From assembly GCA_024236195.1 (NCBI GenBank), contig JACKKZ010000004.1, forward strand, positions 310,001 to 374,000: a stretch of DNA of 64,000 bases, written 5' to 3'. A model generated the notes under the pieces. The model made no database searches, had not been told where the DNA came from, and saw nothing but the letters and a program-made list of their open reading frames with translations. A program made the position numbers and the translations under genes. This document shows, piece by piece, positions 32,678 to 41,054 of this stretch; within the stretch, counting starts at the first letter, position 1, and every line of letters begins with the position of its first letter. Source of the stretch: Sphingomonadaceae bacterium (lineage in GTDB: Bacteria > Pseudomonadota > Alphaproteobacteria > Sphingomonadales > Sphingomonadaceae).

Positions 32678-33001
32678 GTGACGAGAGAAGGCCACCGCAT
32701 AAGTCTGCCGCAGGAGCAATTGGTACAGTGGGGCGCACTGGCTGTCCTGCTGCTGCTTGGCGGTTTGGCGCTGGCCGGCCCCAGCGGGCTTCTGGCCTGG
32801 AGTGAAAATCTCCAGTTGCTTGACCAGAGGCAGGCCCAGATTGGTGACCTGCAAGGCGAAATCGCCGTTTTGCAAAACCGGGTGGAACTGCTTGATCCTG
32901 CCCATGCAGACCCTGACATGGTGGGTGAATTGCTGCGCAGCAATTTCAACGTCGTGCACCCCGATGAAGTCGTGATGTCACTGGAAAAGCCGAAGCCCTA
33001 A
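32678..33001 (+). CDS. ftsB: FtsB/DivIC-type cell division protein
   Basis: A small bitopic protein (about 107 residues from GTG at 32678) with one membrane helix and a coiled coil (NLQLLDQRQAQIGDLQGEIA). A conserved segment NRVELLDPAHADPDMVGELLR follows, typical of the septum formation initiator family in alphaproteobacteria. Its position just before pdhA-pdhB is the conserved one in this class. The start is uncertain: in-frame TTG 32642 and GTG 32669 would lengthen it by 12 or 3 residues. Confidence 0.85.
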   Translation: MTREGHRISLPQEQLVQWGALAVLLLLGGLALAGPSGLLAWSENLQLLDQRQAQIGDLQGEIAVLQNRVELLDPAHADPDMVGELLRSNFNVVHPDEVVMSLEKPKP

Positions 33002-33167
33002 GGCGCGTCTGACCGGCCCGTTTTCGGGCACAAAATCCTGTTTCATGGATTCGAATTCACAGAGCGGATAGCGTTGCTTCCGGCGGCTGCTTGCGCCTAT
33101 AGCGTAGGCGGGTTGCCAGCAGTGGCGACTTCCCTCCCCGGGTGAAACAATAAGCGAGGTAACCGCT

Positions 33168-34247
33168 TTGGCTAAAGCCGCGAAAACGACGAAGAAATCC
33201 GATGCAGGCCCACCGGCCCAGGACATGGATTTCATTCTCCACAGTTTGCAGGAAGCGCATGAAAAGGCCGGGCGCTATGACGCCAGCGTGGAGGAGATGC
33301 TGCATTTCTATGAGCAAATGCTGCTCATTCGCCGGTTCGAGGAAAAGGCGGGCCAGCTCTATGGGCTCGGCCTGATCGGCGGCTTCTGCCACCTCTATAT
33401 CGGGCAGGAAGCAGTTGCAGTGGGCCTTCAGTCTGCGCTCAAGGAAGGTCTGGACAGCGTCATCACCGGCTATCGCGACCACGGGCATATGCTTGCTTAC
33501 GGCATTGATCCCAATGTCATTATGGCAGAGCTGACCGGGCGTGAAGCAGGTATTTCGCGCGGCAAGGGCGGGTCGATGCACATGTTCTCGACCGAGCATA
33601 AATTCTATGGCGGCCATGGCATTGTCGGCGCGCAGGTCTCGCTGGGTGGCGGGCTCGCACTAGGGCACCAATATCGCGAAGATGGCGGGCTGTGCCTCGC
33701 CTATTTCGGCGATGGTGCGGCCAACCAGGGCCAGGTCTATGAAACGATGAACATGGCGGCGCTGTGGAACCTGCCGATCATCTTCGTGGTCGAGAATAAT
33801 GGCTATGCGATGGGCACGGCGGTGAAGCGCGGTTCGGCGGAGACCGAATTCCACCGTCGCGGCACCGCCTTCCGCATTCCCGGCATGGATGTGAACGGGA
33901 TGGACGTGCTGGAAGTGCGCGGGGCGGCAGAGATCGCCATCGCCCATGTCCGGGAAGGCAAGGGGCCGGTGCTGATGGAACTCAACACCTATCGCTATCG
34001 CGGCCACTCCATGTCCGATCCGGCCAAGTATCGCACACGCGAAGAAGTGCAGGACGTGCGCGAACACAAGGATCCTATCGAAGGCCTGAAGAAGCTGTTG
34101 CTTGAGAAGGGCAAGTCCGAAGACGATCTGAAAGCCATCGACAAGGCCATCCGCGCCCGCGTGACAGAAGCGGCCGACTTTGCGGAGAATTCTCCGGAAC
34201 CGGCAGCAGCAGAGCTGTATACTGACGTTGTGGTGGGGAATTACTGA
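33168..34247 (+). CDS. pdhA: Pyruvate dehydrogenase E1 component, alpha subunit
   Basis: A 359-residue thiamine-pyrophosphate enzyme subunit decarboxylating pyruvate in the PDH complex. The TPP motif is GDGAANQGQVYE...VENN, and the phosphorylation-loop region is RYRGHSMSDPAKYR. An Ala/Lys-rich N-terminal extension of about 30 residues precedes the conserved MLLIRRFEEKAGQLYG. The start codon at 33168 (TTG, following GAGGTAACCGCT) is probable but unusual. pdhB starts one base after its stop. Confidence 0.95.
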   Translation: MAKAAKTTKKSDAGPPAQDMDFILHSLQEAHEKAGRYDASVEEMLHFYEQMLLIRRFEEKAGQLYGLGLIGGFCHLYIGQEAVAVGLQSALKEGLDSVITGYRDHGHMLAYGIDPNVIMAELTGREAGISRGKGGSMHMFSTEHKFYGGHGIVGAQVSLGGGLALGHQYREDGGLCLAYFGDGAANQGQVYETMNMAALWNLPIIFVVENNGYAMGTAVKRGSAETEFHRRGTAFRIPGMDVNGMDVLEVRGAAEIAIAHVREGKGPVLMELNTYRYRGHSMSDPAKYRTREEVQDVREHKDPIEGLKKLLLEKGKSEDDLKAIDKAIRARVTEAADFAENSPEPAAAELYTDVVVGNY

Positions 34248-34248
34248 G

Positions 34249-35607
34249 ATGGCTATCGAACTGAAGATGCCCGCGCTTTCCCCGACCATGGAGGAAGGCA
34301 CACTGGCCAAATGGCTGGTCAAGGAAGGCGACGAAGTTTCTTCCGGCGACATCATCGCCGAGATCGAGACTGACAAGGCGACGATGGAATTCGAAGCGGT
34401 GGATGAAGGCGTGATCGCCAGCATTCTCGTGGCTGAGGGCACGGAGAACGTAAAGGTCGGCACTGTCATCGCGACCATGGCGGGCGAGGGGGAAGAGGCT
34501 GCTCCAGCAGCGCCACCGGCCCCGGCTGCGAAGGAAGCACCTGCTGCCGCTGCTGCACCGACACCCGCTGCTGCGCCGCCCAAGGCGGAACCAAAGAGCG
34601 ACCCGGAAATCCCCGTCGGCACAAACATGGCGACAGTCACCGTGCGCGAAGCCTTGCGCGACGCGATGGCGGAGGAAATGCGCCGCGATGACCGTGTGTT
34701 CATCATGGGCGAGGAAGTCGCGCAGTACCAGGGTGCCTACAAGGTCACACAGGGCCTGCTCGATGAATTCGGGCCCAAGCGGGTGATTGACACGCCGATC
34801 ACCGAATATGGCTTCGCCGGGATCGGCACCGGTGCGGCAATGGGCGGCCTGCGTCCGGTGGTCGAATTCATGACCTTCAATTTCGCCATGCAGGCGATTG
34901 ATCACATTATCAATTCGGCGGCGAAGACCAATTACATGTCCGGCGGCCAGATGCGCTGCCCGGTCGTGTTCCGTGGCCCGAATGCTGCGGCCAGCCGCGT
35001 AGGCGCCCAGCACAGCCAGAACTACGGCCCGTGGTATGCCAGCGTGCCGGGGCTGATCGTGATTGCCCCCTATGACAGCTCCGATGCCAAGGGCCTGCTC
35101 AAGGCGGCGATCCGCTGCGAAGACCCGGTGGTCTTCCTCGAAAACGAGCTGGTCTATGGCCGCAGTTTCGAATTGCCGGAGCTGGACGATCACGTGCTGC
35201 CAATCGGCAAGGCGCGGATCATGCGCGAAGGCAAGGATGCGACCATCGTATCCTATTCCATCGGTGTCGGCCTGGCGCTGGAAGCAGCGGAGAAGCTGGC
35301 GGAAGAGGGCATTGATGCGGAGGTGATAGACCTGCGCACGCTGCGCCCGCTGGACAAGGAAACCGTGCTCAAGAGCCTTGCCAAGACCAACCGCCTGGTC
35401 GTGGCCGAGGAAGGCTGGCCCGTTTGTTCCATCGCATCAGAGATCATCGCCATTTGCATGGAGGAAGGCTTCGACCATCTCGATGCGCCGGTATTGCGCG
35501 TGTGCGATGAAGACGTGCCGCTGCCCTATGCAGCCAACCTTGAAAAGATGGCGCTGATTGACGCGGACCGCATCGTGTCGGCCGTCAAGAAGGTCTGCTA
35601 CAAATAG
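34249..35607 (+). CDS. pdhB: Pyruvate dehydrogenase E1 component, beta subunit with N-terminal lipoyl domain
   Basis: A 452-residue protein. An N-terminal biotinyl/lipoyl domain (1-78, lipoylation Lys43 in EIETDKATM) is followed by an Ala/Pro-rich flexible linker (about 82-120) and the transketolase-like E1 beta fold (about 125-452). The added lipoyl domain is typical of alphaproteobacterial PdhB. The lipoylating enzyme LipA is encoded at 55.8 kb. The E2 gene (pdhC) does not follow; the next gene is convergent. The ATG at 34249 lies one base after the pdhA stop. Confidence 0.97.
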   Translation: MAIELKMPALSPTMEEGTLAKWLVKEGDEVSSGDIIAEIETDKATMEFEAVDEGVIASILVAEGTENVKVGTVIATMAGEGEEAAPAAPPAPAAKEAPAAAAAPTPAAAPPKAEPKSDPEIPVGTNMATVTVREALRDAMAEEMRRDDRVFIMGEEVAQYQGAYKVTQGLLDEFGPKRVIDTPITEYGFAGIGTGAAMGGLRPVVEFMTFNFAMQAIDHIINSAAKTNYMSGGQMRCPVVFRGPNAAASRVGAQHSQNYGPWYASVPGLIVIAPYDSSDAKGLLKAAIRCEDPVVFLENELVYGRSFELPELDDHVLPIGKARIMREGKDATIVSYSIGVGLALEAAEKLAEEGIDAEVIDLRTLRPLDKETVLKSLAKTNRLVVAEEGWPVCSIASEIIAICMEEGFDHLDAPVLRVCDEDVPLPYAANLEKMALIDADRIVSAVKKVCYK

Positions 35608-35613
35608 GATGTC

Positions 35614-35640
35614 CAGGGCGGGGGAGTGTCTCCCGCCCTG
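35614..35640. terminator. Hairpin between pdhB and the Tad block
   Basis: CAGGGCGGGGGA pairs with TCTCCCGCCCTG (one wobble) around a 3-base loop, seven bases after the pdhB stop and eleven before the convergent TadE-like stop. No T-run is present. It is probably shared by the convergent genes. Confidence 0.65.
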
Positions 35641-35651
35641 CAGCTTGTCGA

Positions 35652-36341
35652 TTAGCCGAGGGTTACGGTTTCGTAGACATCGCAGGTGGCCACCGGGTCC
35701 GGGTTGCCGGAGTCGCGCTGGTATATCTGAGTGAGATCGCGATTGTTGCGCACGTTAAAGGCGGCGGTTGCGCTCATTTCCCCGGCCGTGGTGAAGGCGC
35801 TGGAGACGAGCGGCTGGTAGTCATAGGACACTTCCACGAACATCACCGCTTCGCCATCAAAGGCGATGATTTCCTGACCGGTGGGGCCCATGCCGGGAAT
35901 GCCGCCGGTGGTAAGCCCATCGCCCTCATGGCCATAGCTTGAACTGTGCACCTTCTTGCCCATGCAGCGTTGCCAGTGGATGTAGTTTGCTCCGTCAAGG
36001 CTGTCTGGGATCACTTCCAGGCTGGACAGGATCACTCGGCCATGTTCGAACAGCTCGACGGTGCCACCTGTCTGCACATGCGTGCCGTAGAAGATATCGT
36101 TGATATCGCTTTCGTAGATTTGCACCTGACCCAGCAGCGATTCCTCGCCCACGCGGGAGGCGTTGTCCGCAATCAGGATTGCAGCCTGACTGATGCGCAT
36201 CTGTACGATTGCCTGATGGGCGGATTCCACGCCCCACAGACCCGCTGTCAGGAGCAGGGGAGTGGCCAGCGCAAATTCGACCAGAGCAGCACCAGAGGTG
36301 GAGTTCTGGAGGCGGCGAAGGAATTTCTGCATCTTGCTCAT
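35652..36341 (-). CDS. TadE-like pseudopilin (class 1)
   Basis: A 229-residue minor-pseudopilin-like protein. A short basic N-terminus leads to the TadE segment GAALVEFALATPLLLTAGLW, whose hydrophobic helix anchors and may be processed by the Tad prepilin peptidase. An extracytoplasmic domain of about 190 residues follows, with two cysteines (in WQRCMGK and ATCDVYE). Its ATG overlaps the stop of the previous TadE gene (TGATG), so the two are coupled. A role in a Tad-type pilus or secretion complex is inferred. Confidence 0.8.
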   Translation of the reverse strand: MSKMQKFLRRLQNSTSGAALVEFALATPLLLTAGLWGVESAHQAIVQMRISQAAILIADNASRVGEESLLGQVQIYESDINDIFYGTHVQTGGTVELFEHGRVILSSLEVIPDSLDGANYIHWQRCMGKKVHSSSYGHEGDGLTTGGIPGMGPTGQEIIAFDGEAVMFVEVSYDYQPLVSSAFTTAGEMSATAAFNVRNNRDLTQIYQRDSGNPDPVATCDVYETVTLG

Positions 36342-36928
36342 CAGCAATACTCCACCGTAACGCCGCCGGTTTCCTGCTCATCATAGGGTTGGTTGCGCAG
36401 GACAGTGGCGACACTGGTTTCGAAATTGTCCGAGAGGCCGATCAGCTTGGTGACACCAAAGGCGCGTGGGTAGCTGACTGTGACCCGATAGAGGACGGCA
36501 TCGCGCGCACCGCCCATGCCGACAACGCCCCGGTCCGTATCCCACATGCCATTGCCGTTGGAATCCTCGTAGGGTTCGCCATCATTGCAGGTGCCGTTGC
36601 TGTCCGTATCGGTGAAGTCTTCTGGCTGCCCCACGTCGGAGAAGCTGGTATAGGCCTTGCGGTCAAAGGTGACGGTGGCGTTGGGGACAATGTCCTGCAC
36701 TGCTGCCCGCACATTCGCGTCAATGACGGACTGTCTCGCGACAGCCCCTTCAATGGTGGAATCGCGCGCGGCCTGCTGGATCGAACCCTGCAGCAGCGAT
36801 TGCATGTAATAGTTGTAGCCCATTTCAAACAGGCCAAGGATCATGATCAGCAGGGTAGGGGCGAGCAAAGCGAATTCGATCAATGTCGCGCCGCTTTCAT
36901 CCCGCACTATCCGCTTCAAGCTGGTCAT
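36341..36928 (-). CDS. TadE-like pseudopilin with a calcium-site-like insert
   Basis: A 195-residue protein with the TadE N-terminal segment SGATLIEFALLAPTLLIMI and a transmembrane helix at about 15-38. The outer domain carries two Asp/Asn/Gly-rich strings (DTDSNGTCNDGE, DSNGNGMWDTD) that look like EF-hand or dockerin-type calcium loops. It is the first gene of a two-gene unit with its own upstream region containing GGTTAACC. Confidence 0.8.
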   Translation of the reverse strand: MTSLKRIVRDESGATLIEFALLAPTLLIMILGLFEMGYNYYMQSLLQGSIQQAARDSTIEGAVARQSVIDANVRAAVQDIVPNATVTFDRKAYTSFSDVGQPEDFTDTDSNGTCNDGEPYEDSNGNGMWDTDRGVVGMGGARDAVLYRVTVSYPRAFGVTKLIGLSDNFETSVATVLRNQPYDEQETGGVTVEYC

Positions 36929-36962
36929 TGTCCTATCCTCAAATCGTAAACTATCGAACCAA

Positions 36963-36968
36963 GGTTAA
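36963..36968 (-). promoter_or_regulatory. TTAACC element upstream of the TadE pair
   Basis: TTAACC (CtrA half-site type) on the coding strand, 35 bases before the start at 36928. One of five such elements, one upstream of each separately spaced unit of the Tad block. Confidence 0.3.
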
Positions 36969-37013
36969 CCGCACAGTAGTTAAGGTCCGGTGCATTGATC
37001 CGTTGCTGCACGG

Positions 37014-38966
37014 TCAGTCAATCAGCCTCAACTCGCTCACCGTCTTGGCGATCTTGCCAAAGGAAATGTTCAGCTCGTTGGCGTCCTTGGCGTAGAAATA
37101 ATGGCCAGGGCCGGCGCAGTTCACCATGGATTCGGTGGGTTCGATGCCGAAACTGATAATCCAGACGGTGATGTTCTTCTTCTTCGCTTCTTCACAGGCG
37201 AAGGAGAAGCGCTTCTCGATCGTCTCGGTCAGCGAAATTGGGCTACTTGAACTCCAGCGACGCTGATCGAGTGGCTCCTGCCCATAGGAGGAATAGGACA
37301 GGTCGAGGCCATAGGTGTAGCCATCGGTCAAGTAGATCAGGTGGCGCGAGCGGGTGCCGCCATTTTCGTCCTTGAAGATGCCGGTGGGTGAAAGCAGTCG
37401 CGCACCCCAGATCATGCCGATATCGTGATAGGTACTTCCTTTCGCGACGAGCGAACTAAGGTAGCTGTCCAGCTCTTCGGCCGTCATCGTGTCCAGCTTG
37501 CGCGCCTTGGCCGGGCAGAATGCCAGCCCTGCCAATGAAGGCATCACGAACTCGCTGAAACTGAGAACATTCTTGGGCGAATAGTCGCCGGAATAGTCCC
37601 ACTTGATCTTCCGGGCGAAGATAAGGCCGGGATACTGGGGCCGCCACTGGGTCTTTTCCTTGCCCAGCTCGGGTACGAGGTCGATATTGAGGTCGAGCGC
37701 CTTGTTCAGATCGACATTATTGAAGTCATCAATCTCGTAAGTTTCGCGTTCCTCGATGCAGCCATTGGAGGTTGTGCGCCAGTCCGTCACATCATACTTG
37801 ACGGGGCGGTAACTCCAGATTGCGCGGCTGTCATAGACTGGCATGGTGATGCGGAAGTACTCAATCTGGTAATCTTCATATGTCCGCTTGTAGACAGTGC
37901 ACATCTTGTCAGCGTGGACAACATAGTAATAGGTGCCGGTATAGGTACCCTGGATGGTTTCCGTGGTCTTGGTACCTGCTGGCGGACCAACGACCTCTTC
38001 GGTCACGGTATTGGTAACGACACCGCTATATTTGTAGGTGTTGACGCCGGTCGGGGGATCGCAATATTTATTGCCATCCGCGTCCTTCAATTCCTTGTAC
38101 TGGCTTTCAACGACAGTGTTGTAGCTGCCCGAAAGCGTATCGGAATAGGTGGTGAAGGTTTCCGTCGTGGTGGACGTGTTGCCCAATACCAGTTTGCGTG
38201 ACTGGTACTCCCATTCATCGACGACCCATTCATCCTTCAAAAGATGCCCGACATTCACATTGGTGGAGAAGGGCACGAAGCCATAGCGGATTTCACCACC
38301 GGCAGCACGGGCAGTTTCCAGGTCGGTATAGAACTTGCGGATGGTGGACCGCAGCGCATCAAGGCGCGAAATCGTATCGTCCGGGTTGCGGTAATTCATC
38401 GAGCTGGTGACGTCGAGCACCATCATCACATCGGTGTTCTGCATGTTGGTCTGCGCCATGCAGTCAACCTTCACTTCGACCGTGTCGAAGCCAAACAGAC
38501 CCATGATCGTGGTCGGCACGTCAACTTCGGCATCGCCATGGAGCGAGTAATCATCCTCCAGCGTCATCACGAAATTGCGGTTCGTGGTGCCATAGGATCC
38601 GTCGCGGAAATTGATGTTGAAGAAGCGCTGGCCAATCTCGTTGACCTGGCTGGAAAGGCTGCTGGTATCCATCGACGCGCGGGCCATCGCCATTGTTGCG
38701 CTTTCTTCGGTCGTGGATGAAGTGCTTGAGCCAATGTCGTTCGTGCCCAACCGCTTACGGGCGGCCAGAACCCCTGCGTCGCAGGCCTGCTGCAAACGGC
38801 TTTGCGCCAAATAGGCACGTCCCATATCCAGCCCGCCGCCCATCAATGCCATGACTGGCAGGATGGCAGCCGCAATCATCGCCAGTGTGTTACCGGCTTT
38901 GTCCCGCAACAGGCGGGAGAGGAAGTGTCCCTCGGAAAGGGGCAGGGTGGCAATATGGTTCTTCAC
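37014..38966 (-). CDS. TadG-like von Willebrand A protein, paralogue 1
   Basis: A 650-residue protein. An N-terminal TadG-type anchor (about 22-47, with GNTLAMIAAAILPVMALMGG) and LQQACDAGVLAARKRLG lead to a von Willebrand A domain whose metal site is D185-x-T187-x-S189 (VLDVTSSM) followed by TNVNVGHLL. A long low-conservation insert (about 260-400) and an ending ITVWIISFGIEPTE...AGPGHYF...LRLID follow. It begins at GTG. It is the most diverged of three tandem paralogues, with a Ser/Thr-rich stretch at 75-105 that the others lack. It is probably surface- or periplasm-exposed and linked to Tad pili. Confidence 0.82.
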   Translation of the reverse strand: MKNHIATLPLSEGHFLSRLLRDKAGNTLAMIAAAILPVMALMGGGLDMGRAYLAQSRLQQACDAGVLAARKRLGTNDIGSSTSSTTEESATMAMARASMDTSSLSSQVNEIGQRFFNINFRDGSYGTTNRNFVMTLEDDYSLHGDAEVDVPTTIMGLFGFDTVEVKVDCMAQTNMQNTDVMMVLDVTSSMNYRNPDDTISRLDALRSTIRKFYTDLETARAAGGEIRYGFVPFSTNVNVGHLLKDEWVVDEWEYQSRKLVLGNTSTTTETFTTYSDTLSGSYNTVVESQYKELKDADGNKYCDPPTGVNTYKYSGVVTNTVTEEVVGPPAGTKTTETIQGTYTGTYYYVVHADKMCTVYKRTYEDYQIEYFRITMPVYDSRAIWSYRPVKYDVTDWRTTSNGCIEERETYEIDDFNNVDLNKALDLNIDLVPELGKEKTQWRPQYPGLIFARKIKWDYSGDYSPKNVLSFSEFVMPSLAGLAFCPAKARKLDTMTAEELDSYLSSLVAKGSTYHDIGMIWGARLLSPTGIFKDENGGTRSRHLIYLTDGYTYGLDLSYSSYGQEPLDQRRWSSSSPISLTETIEKRFSFACEEAKKKNITVWIISFGIEPTESMVNCAGPGHYFYAKDANELNISFGKIAKTVSELRLID

Positions 38967-39011
38967 ACTATTGCCATAGCGAAACGGCGTAATGTGATTG
39001 CCAATGAAACT

Positions 39012-39017
39012 GGTTAA
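39012..39017 (-). promoter_or_regulatory. TTAACC element upstream of vWA paralogue 1
   Basis: TTAACCAG on the coding strand, 46 bases before the start at 38966. See the other TTAACC elements of this block. Confidence 0.3.
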
Positions 39018-39063
39018 AATCTTTGGAATTTGATCTAGGTAGCGCGGCAGAGTGCATTGGCCA

Positions 39064-40983
39064 TCAGTCGGTAATGCGCAGTTCCTGCAGCTTGTCTGAG
39101 ATCGTCGCGAAGGCCGAATTCAGCTCCAGATTGTCGCTGGCTTCGAAGTAATGACCGGGCCCGGCGCATTCCGTCATGATCGGGTTCAGCTCGGTGCCAA
39201 AAGCGATCACCCAGACGGTAATGTTCTTCTTCTTCACTTCCTCGCAGGCAAAGGCGAAGCGCTTTTCGACCGTTTCCGTAAGGCTTAGCGCGTCACCGGG
39301 CTTCCAACGGCGCTCATCCAGCGGTTCGATGCCATAGGCGCCATAGGCGAGGTCATAGGCCTCGGTCTGGCCATCAGTCAGGAAGATCAGGTGGCGCGAA
39401 GTCGGCAGGCCCGCGACATCGGCGTTTTCGTCAGCGAACAGGCCGGTAGGCGACAGCAGGCGCCCGCCCCAGATCATGCCGAGGTCGTGATACGTCTGGC
39501 CAGCCGGGAAGAGCGTGGCGAGATAATCATCGACTTCATCGCTGGTCCACGAACGCAGCTTGGCAGCCTGAGCCGGGCAGGCAGAAATATCGCCGAGCCA
39601 ACTGGGGTTGACATAGACTGACGACGTATTCTTTTCAGGGCTTTTGTCGAAGCTACCATTGCCGTTCCAGTCAATCCTGCGCGCGAAGGTGATTCCTTCG
39701 AAAATGGGGGCCCATTGGGTTTTTGCATCGGTCGGATCAGGGACCAGGTCGATATTGAGGTCGAGCACCTTGTCGAGGTCAACATTGTCCCAGTTTTTTA
39801 CACGCTTGGTTTCACGTTCCTCGATGCAGCCCTGAAACCAGACTTCTTGGTTAGTATCGTCATCATTGAAATTGTGGGCGAGCGGCACACCGGCCTTGAC
39901 CGGGTCGTCGCCAGTCAGGCCCTTTACCATCGAAACATCAAACTTGATCTCTTCGTAGTCGTAATTGTACCAGGTGTAATCTTCCTGCCAGAAAGTGTGC
40001 TTCTCGACATAGTCGATATATTCCCAGCCGGTCACCTTGAACTTGCCGTCTGACGCGGTGCAGATATATTCGAGACCGTTGTAGGTCACGAGATGGTAGT
40101 ATTTTTCAGGAGTGGCGGAAATATCCACCCTTGGACCATAGCTCGACGTATAGGTGTCAGCCGGGCAGGTGTCTGAAAGATACTCGGCAATCGCATTGCG
40201 CGTGCCACTCTCATATTGCGACGAATATACCCAAGTGAAGGTCGTAGTAGGCGTAACGCCTGTGCGGCTCTGATATTTGTGTTCATCCACCATCCAGTCA
40301 GACTTCAGCAAACGGCCGACATTCACATTGGTGGAATAGGGCAGGAAGCCGAAACGCAGCCGGGCAGTGTCCGATTTGTTGGCCTGCAGCTCGCCCATGA
40401 AATTCTTCACCACGCCGCGCATGGTGTCGATACGGTTGAGCGGGTCTCCGGGATTGGTTTCTGCCATCGAGCCGGTGGTATCGAGCACGAACATGATATC
40501 GGTGTTGGGCATGTTCAGCTGCGCCGTGCAGCTTACATCCAGCGAAACCTGCTCGAGCCCGAACAGGTGCATGATGGTGGTCGGCACATCGACTTTCGCA
40601 ACGCCACTGATCGCGAAATCATCTTCGAGGATCATCACGAAATCACGGTTTTGCGTACCGTAGGAGCCGTTGCGGAAATTGATGTTGAAGAAGCGATTGC
40701 CCATTTCTGCTGCGTCTGGCGGGATTTCCCCGGTCGCGGCAGCTTCCGCACCCAGCCGTTTACGAGCGGCGAGTACACCAGCGTCGCAAGCCTGTTGCAG
40801 TCGGCTTTCCGCCAGATAAGCGCGGCCCATATCCAGCCCGCCGCCCATCATGGCCATGACTGGCAGGATCGCAAAGGCAATCATCGCCATCGTGTTGCCC
40901 GCGCGATCGCGCACAAGGCGGCGCAGGAACGCGCCAAGCTGGATGGGGGAAGGGCGGAAAAACCGATTCATATCAGACGCCAT
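39064..40983 (-). CDS. TadG-like von Willebrand A protein, paralogue 2
   Basis: A 639-residue paralogue of the two flanking genes. The N-terminal anchor is at about 27-52. The metal-site motif is D168-x-T170-x-S172 (VLDTTGSM), followed by NRIDTMR and STNVNVGRLLKSDWMVDE, and the C-terminus is ITVWVIAFGTELNPIMTECAGPGHYFE. The middle region differs from its paralogues and is rich in Tyr, Asp and Trp. It is spaced by 71-97 bases from its neighbours and probably has its own promoter with TTAACCAT upstream. Confidence 0.82.
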   Translation of the reverse strand: MASDMNRFFRPSPIQLGAFLRRLVRDRAGNTMAMIAFAILPVMAMMGGGLDMGRAYLAESRLQQACDAGVLAARKRLGAEAAATGEIPPDAAEMGNRFFNINFRNGSYGTQNRDFVMILEDDFAISGVAKVDVPTTIMHLFGLEQVSLDVSCTAQLNMPNTDIMFVLDTTGSMAETNPGDPLNRIDTMRGVVKNFMGELQANKSDTARLRFGFLPYSTNVNVGRLLKSDWMVDEHKYQSRTGVTPTTTFTWVYSSQYESGTRNAIAEYLSDTCPADTYTSSYGPRVDISATPEKYYHLVTYNGLEYICTASDGKFKVTGWEYIDYVEKHTFWQEDYTWYNYDYEEIKFDVSMVKGLTGDDPVKAGVPLAHNFNDDDTNQEVWFQGCIEERETKRVKNWDNVDLDKVLDLNIDLVPDPTDAKTQWAPIFEGITFARRIDWNGNGSFDKSPEKNTSSVYVNPSWLGDISACPAQAAKLRSWTSDEVDDYLATLFPAGQTYHDLGMIWGGRLLSPTGLFADENADVAGLPTSRHLIFLTDGQTEAYDLAYGAYGIEPLDERRWKPGDALSLTETVEKRFAFACEEVKKKNITVWVIAFGTELNPIMTECAGPGHYFEASDNLELNSAFATISDKLQELRITD

Positions 40984-41016
40984 AGGGCCGCAGCTGCCAA
41001 CTCAGTCTCAACGCAG

Positions 41017-41024
41017 ATGGTTAA
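41017..41024 (-). promoter_or_regulatory. TTAACCAT element upstream of vWA paralogue 2
   Basis: The full 8-base CtrA half site TTAACCAT on the coding strand, 34 bases before the start at 40983. Confidence 0.35.
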
Positions 41025-41054
41025 GATATTCACATCCTGCGGCTTTCGCTTCGG

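Noticed and set aside
33016..33029. GCCCG-TTTT-CGGGC hairpin after ftsB as a terminator
   Set aside because: A stem of five pairs with no following T-run; too weak to call.
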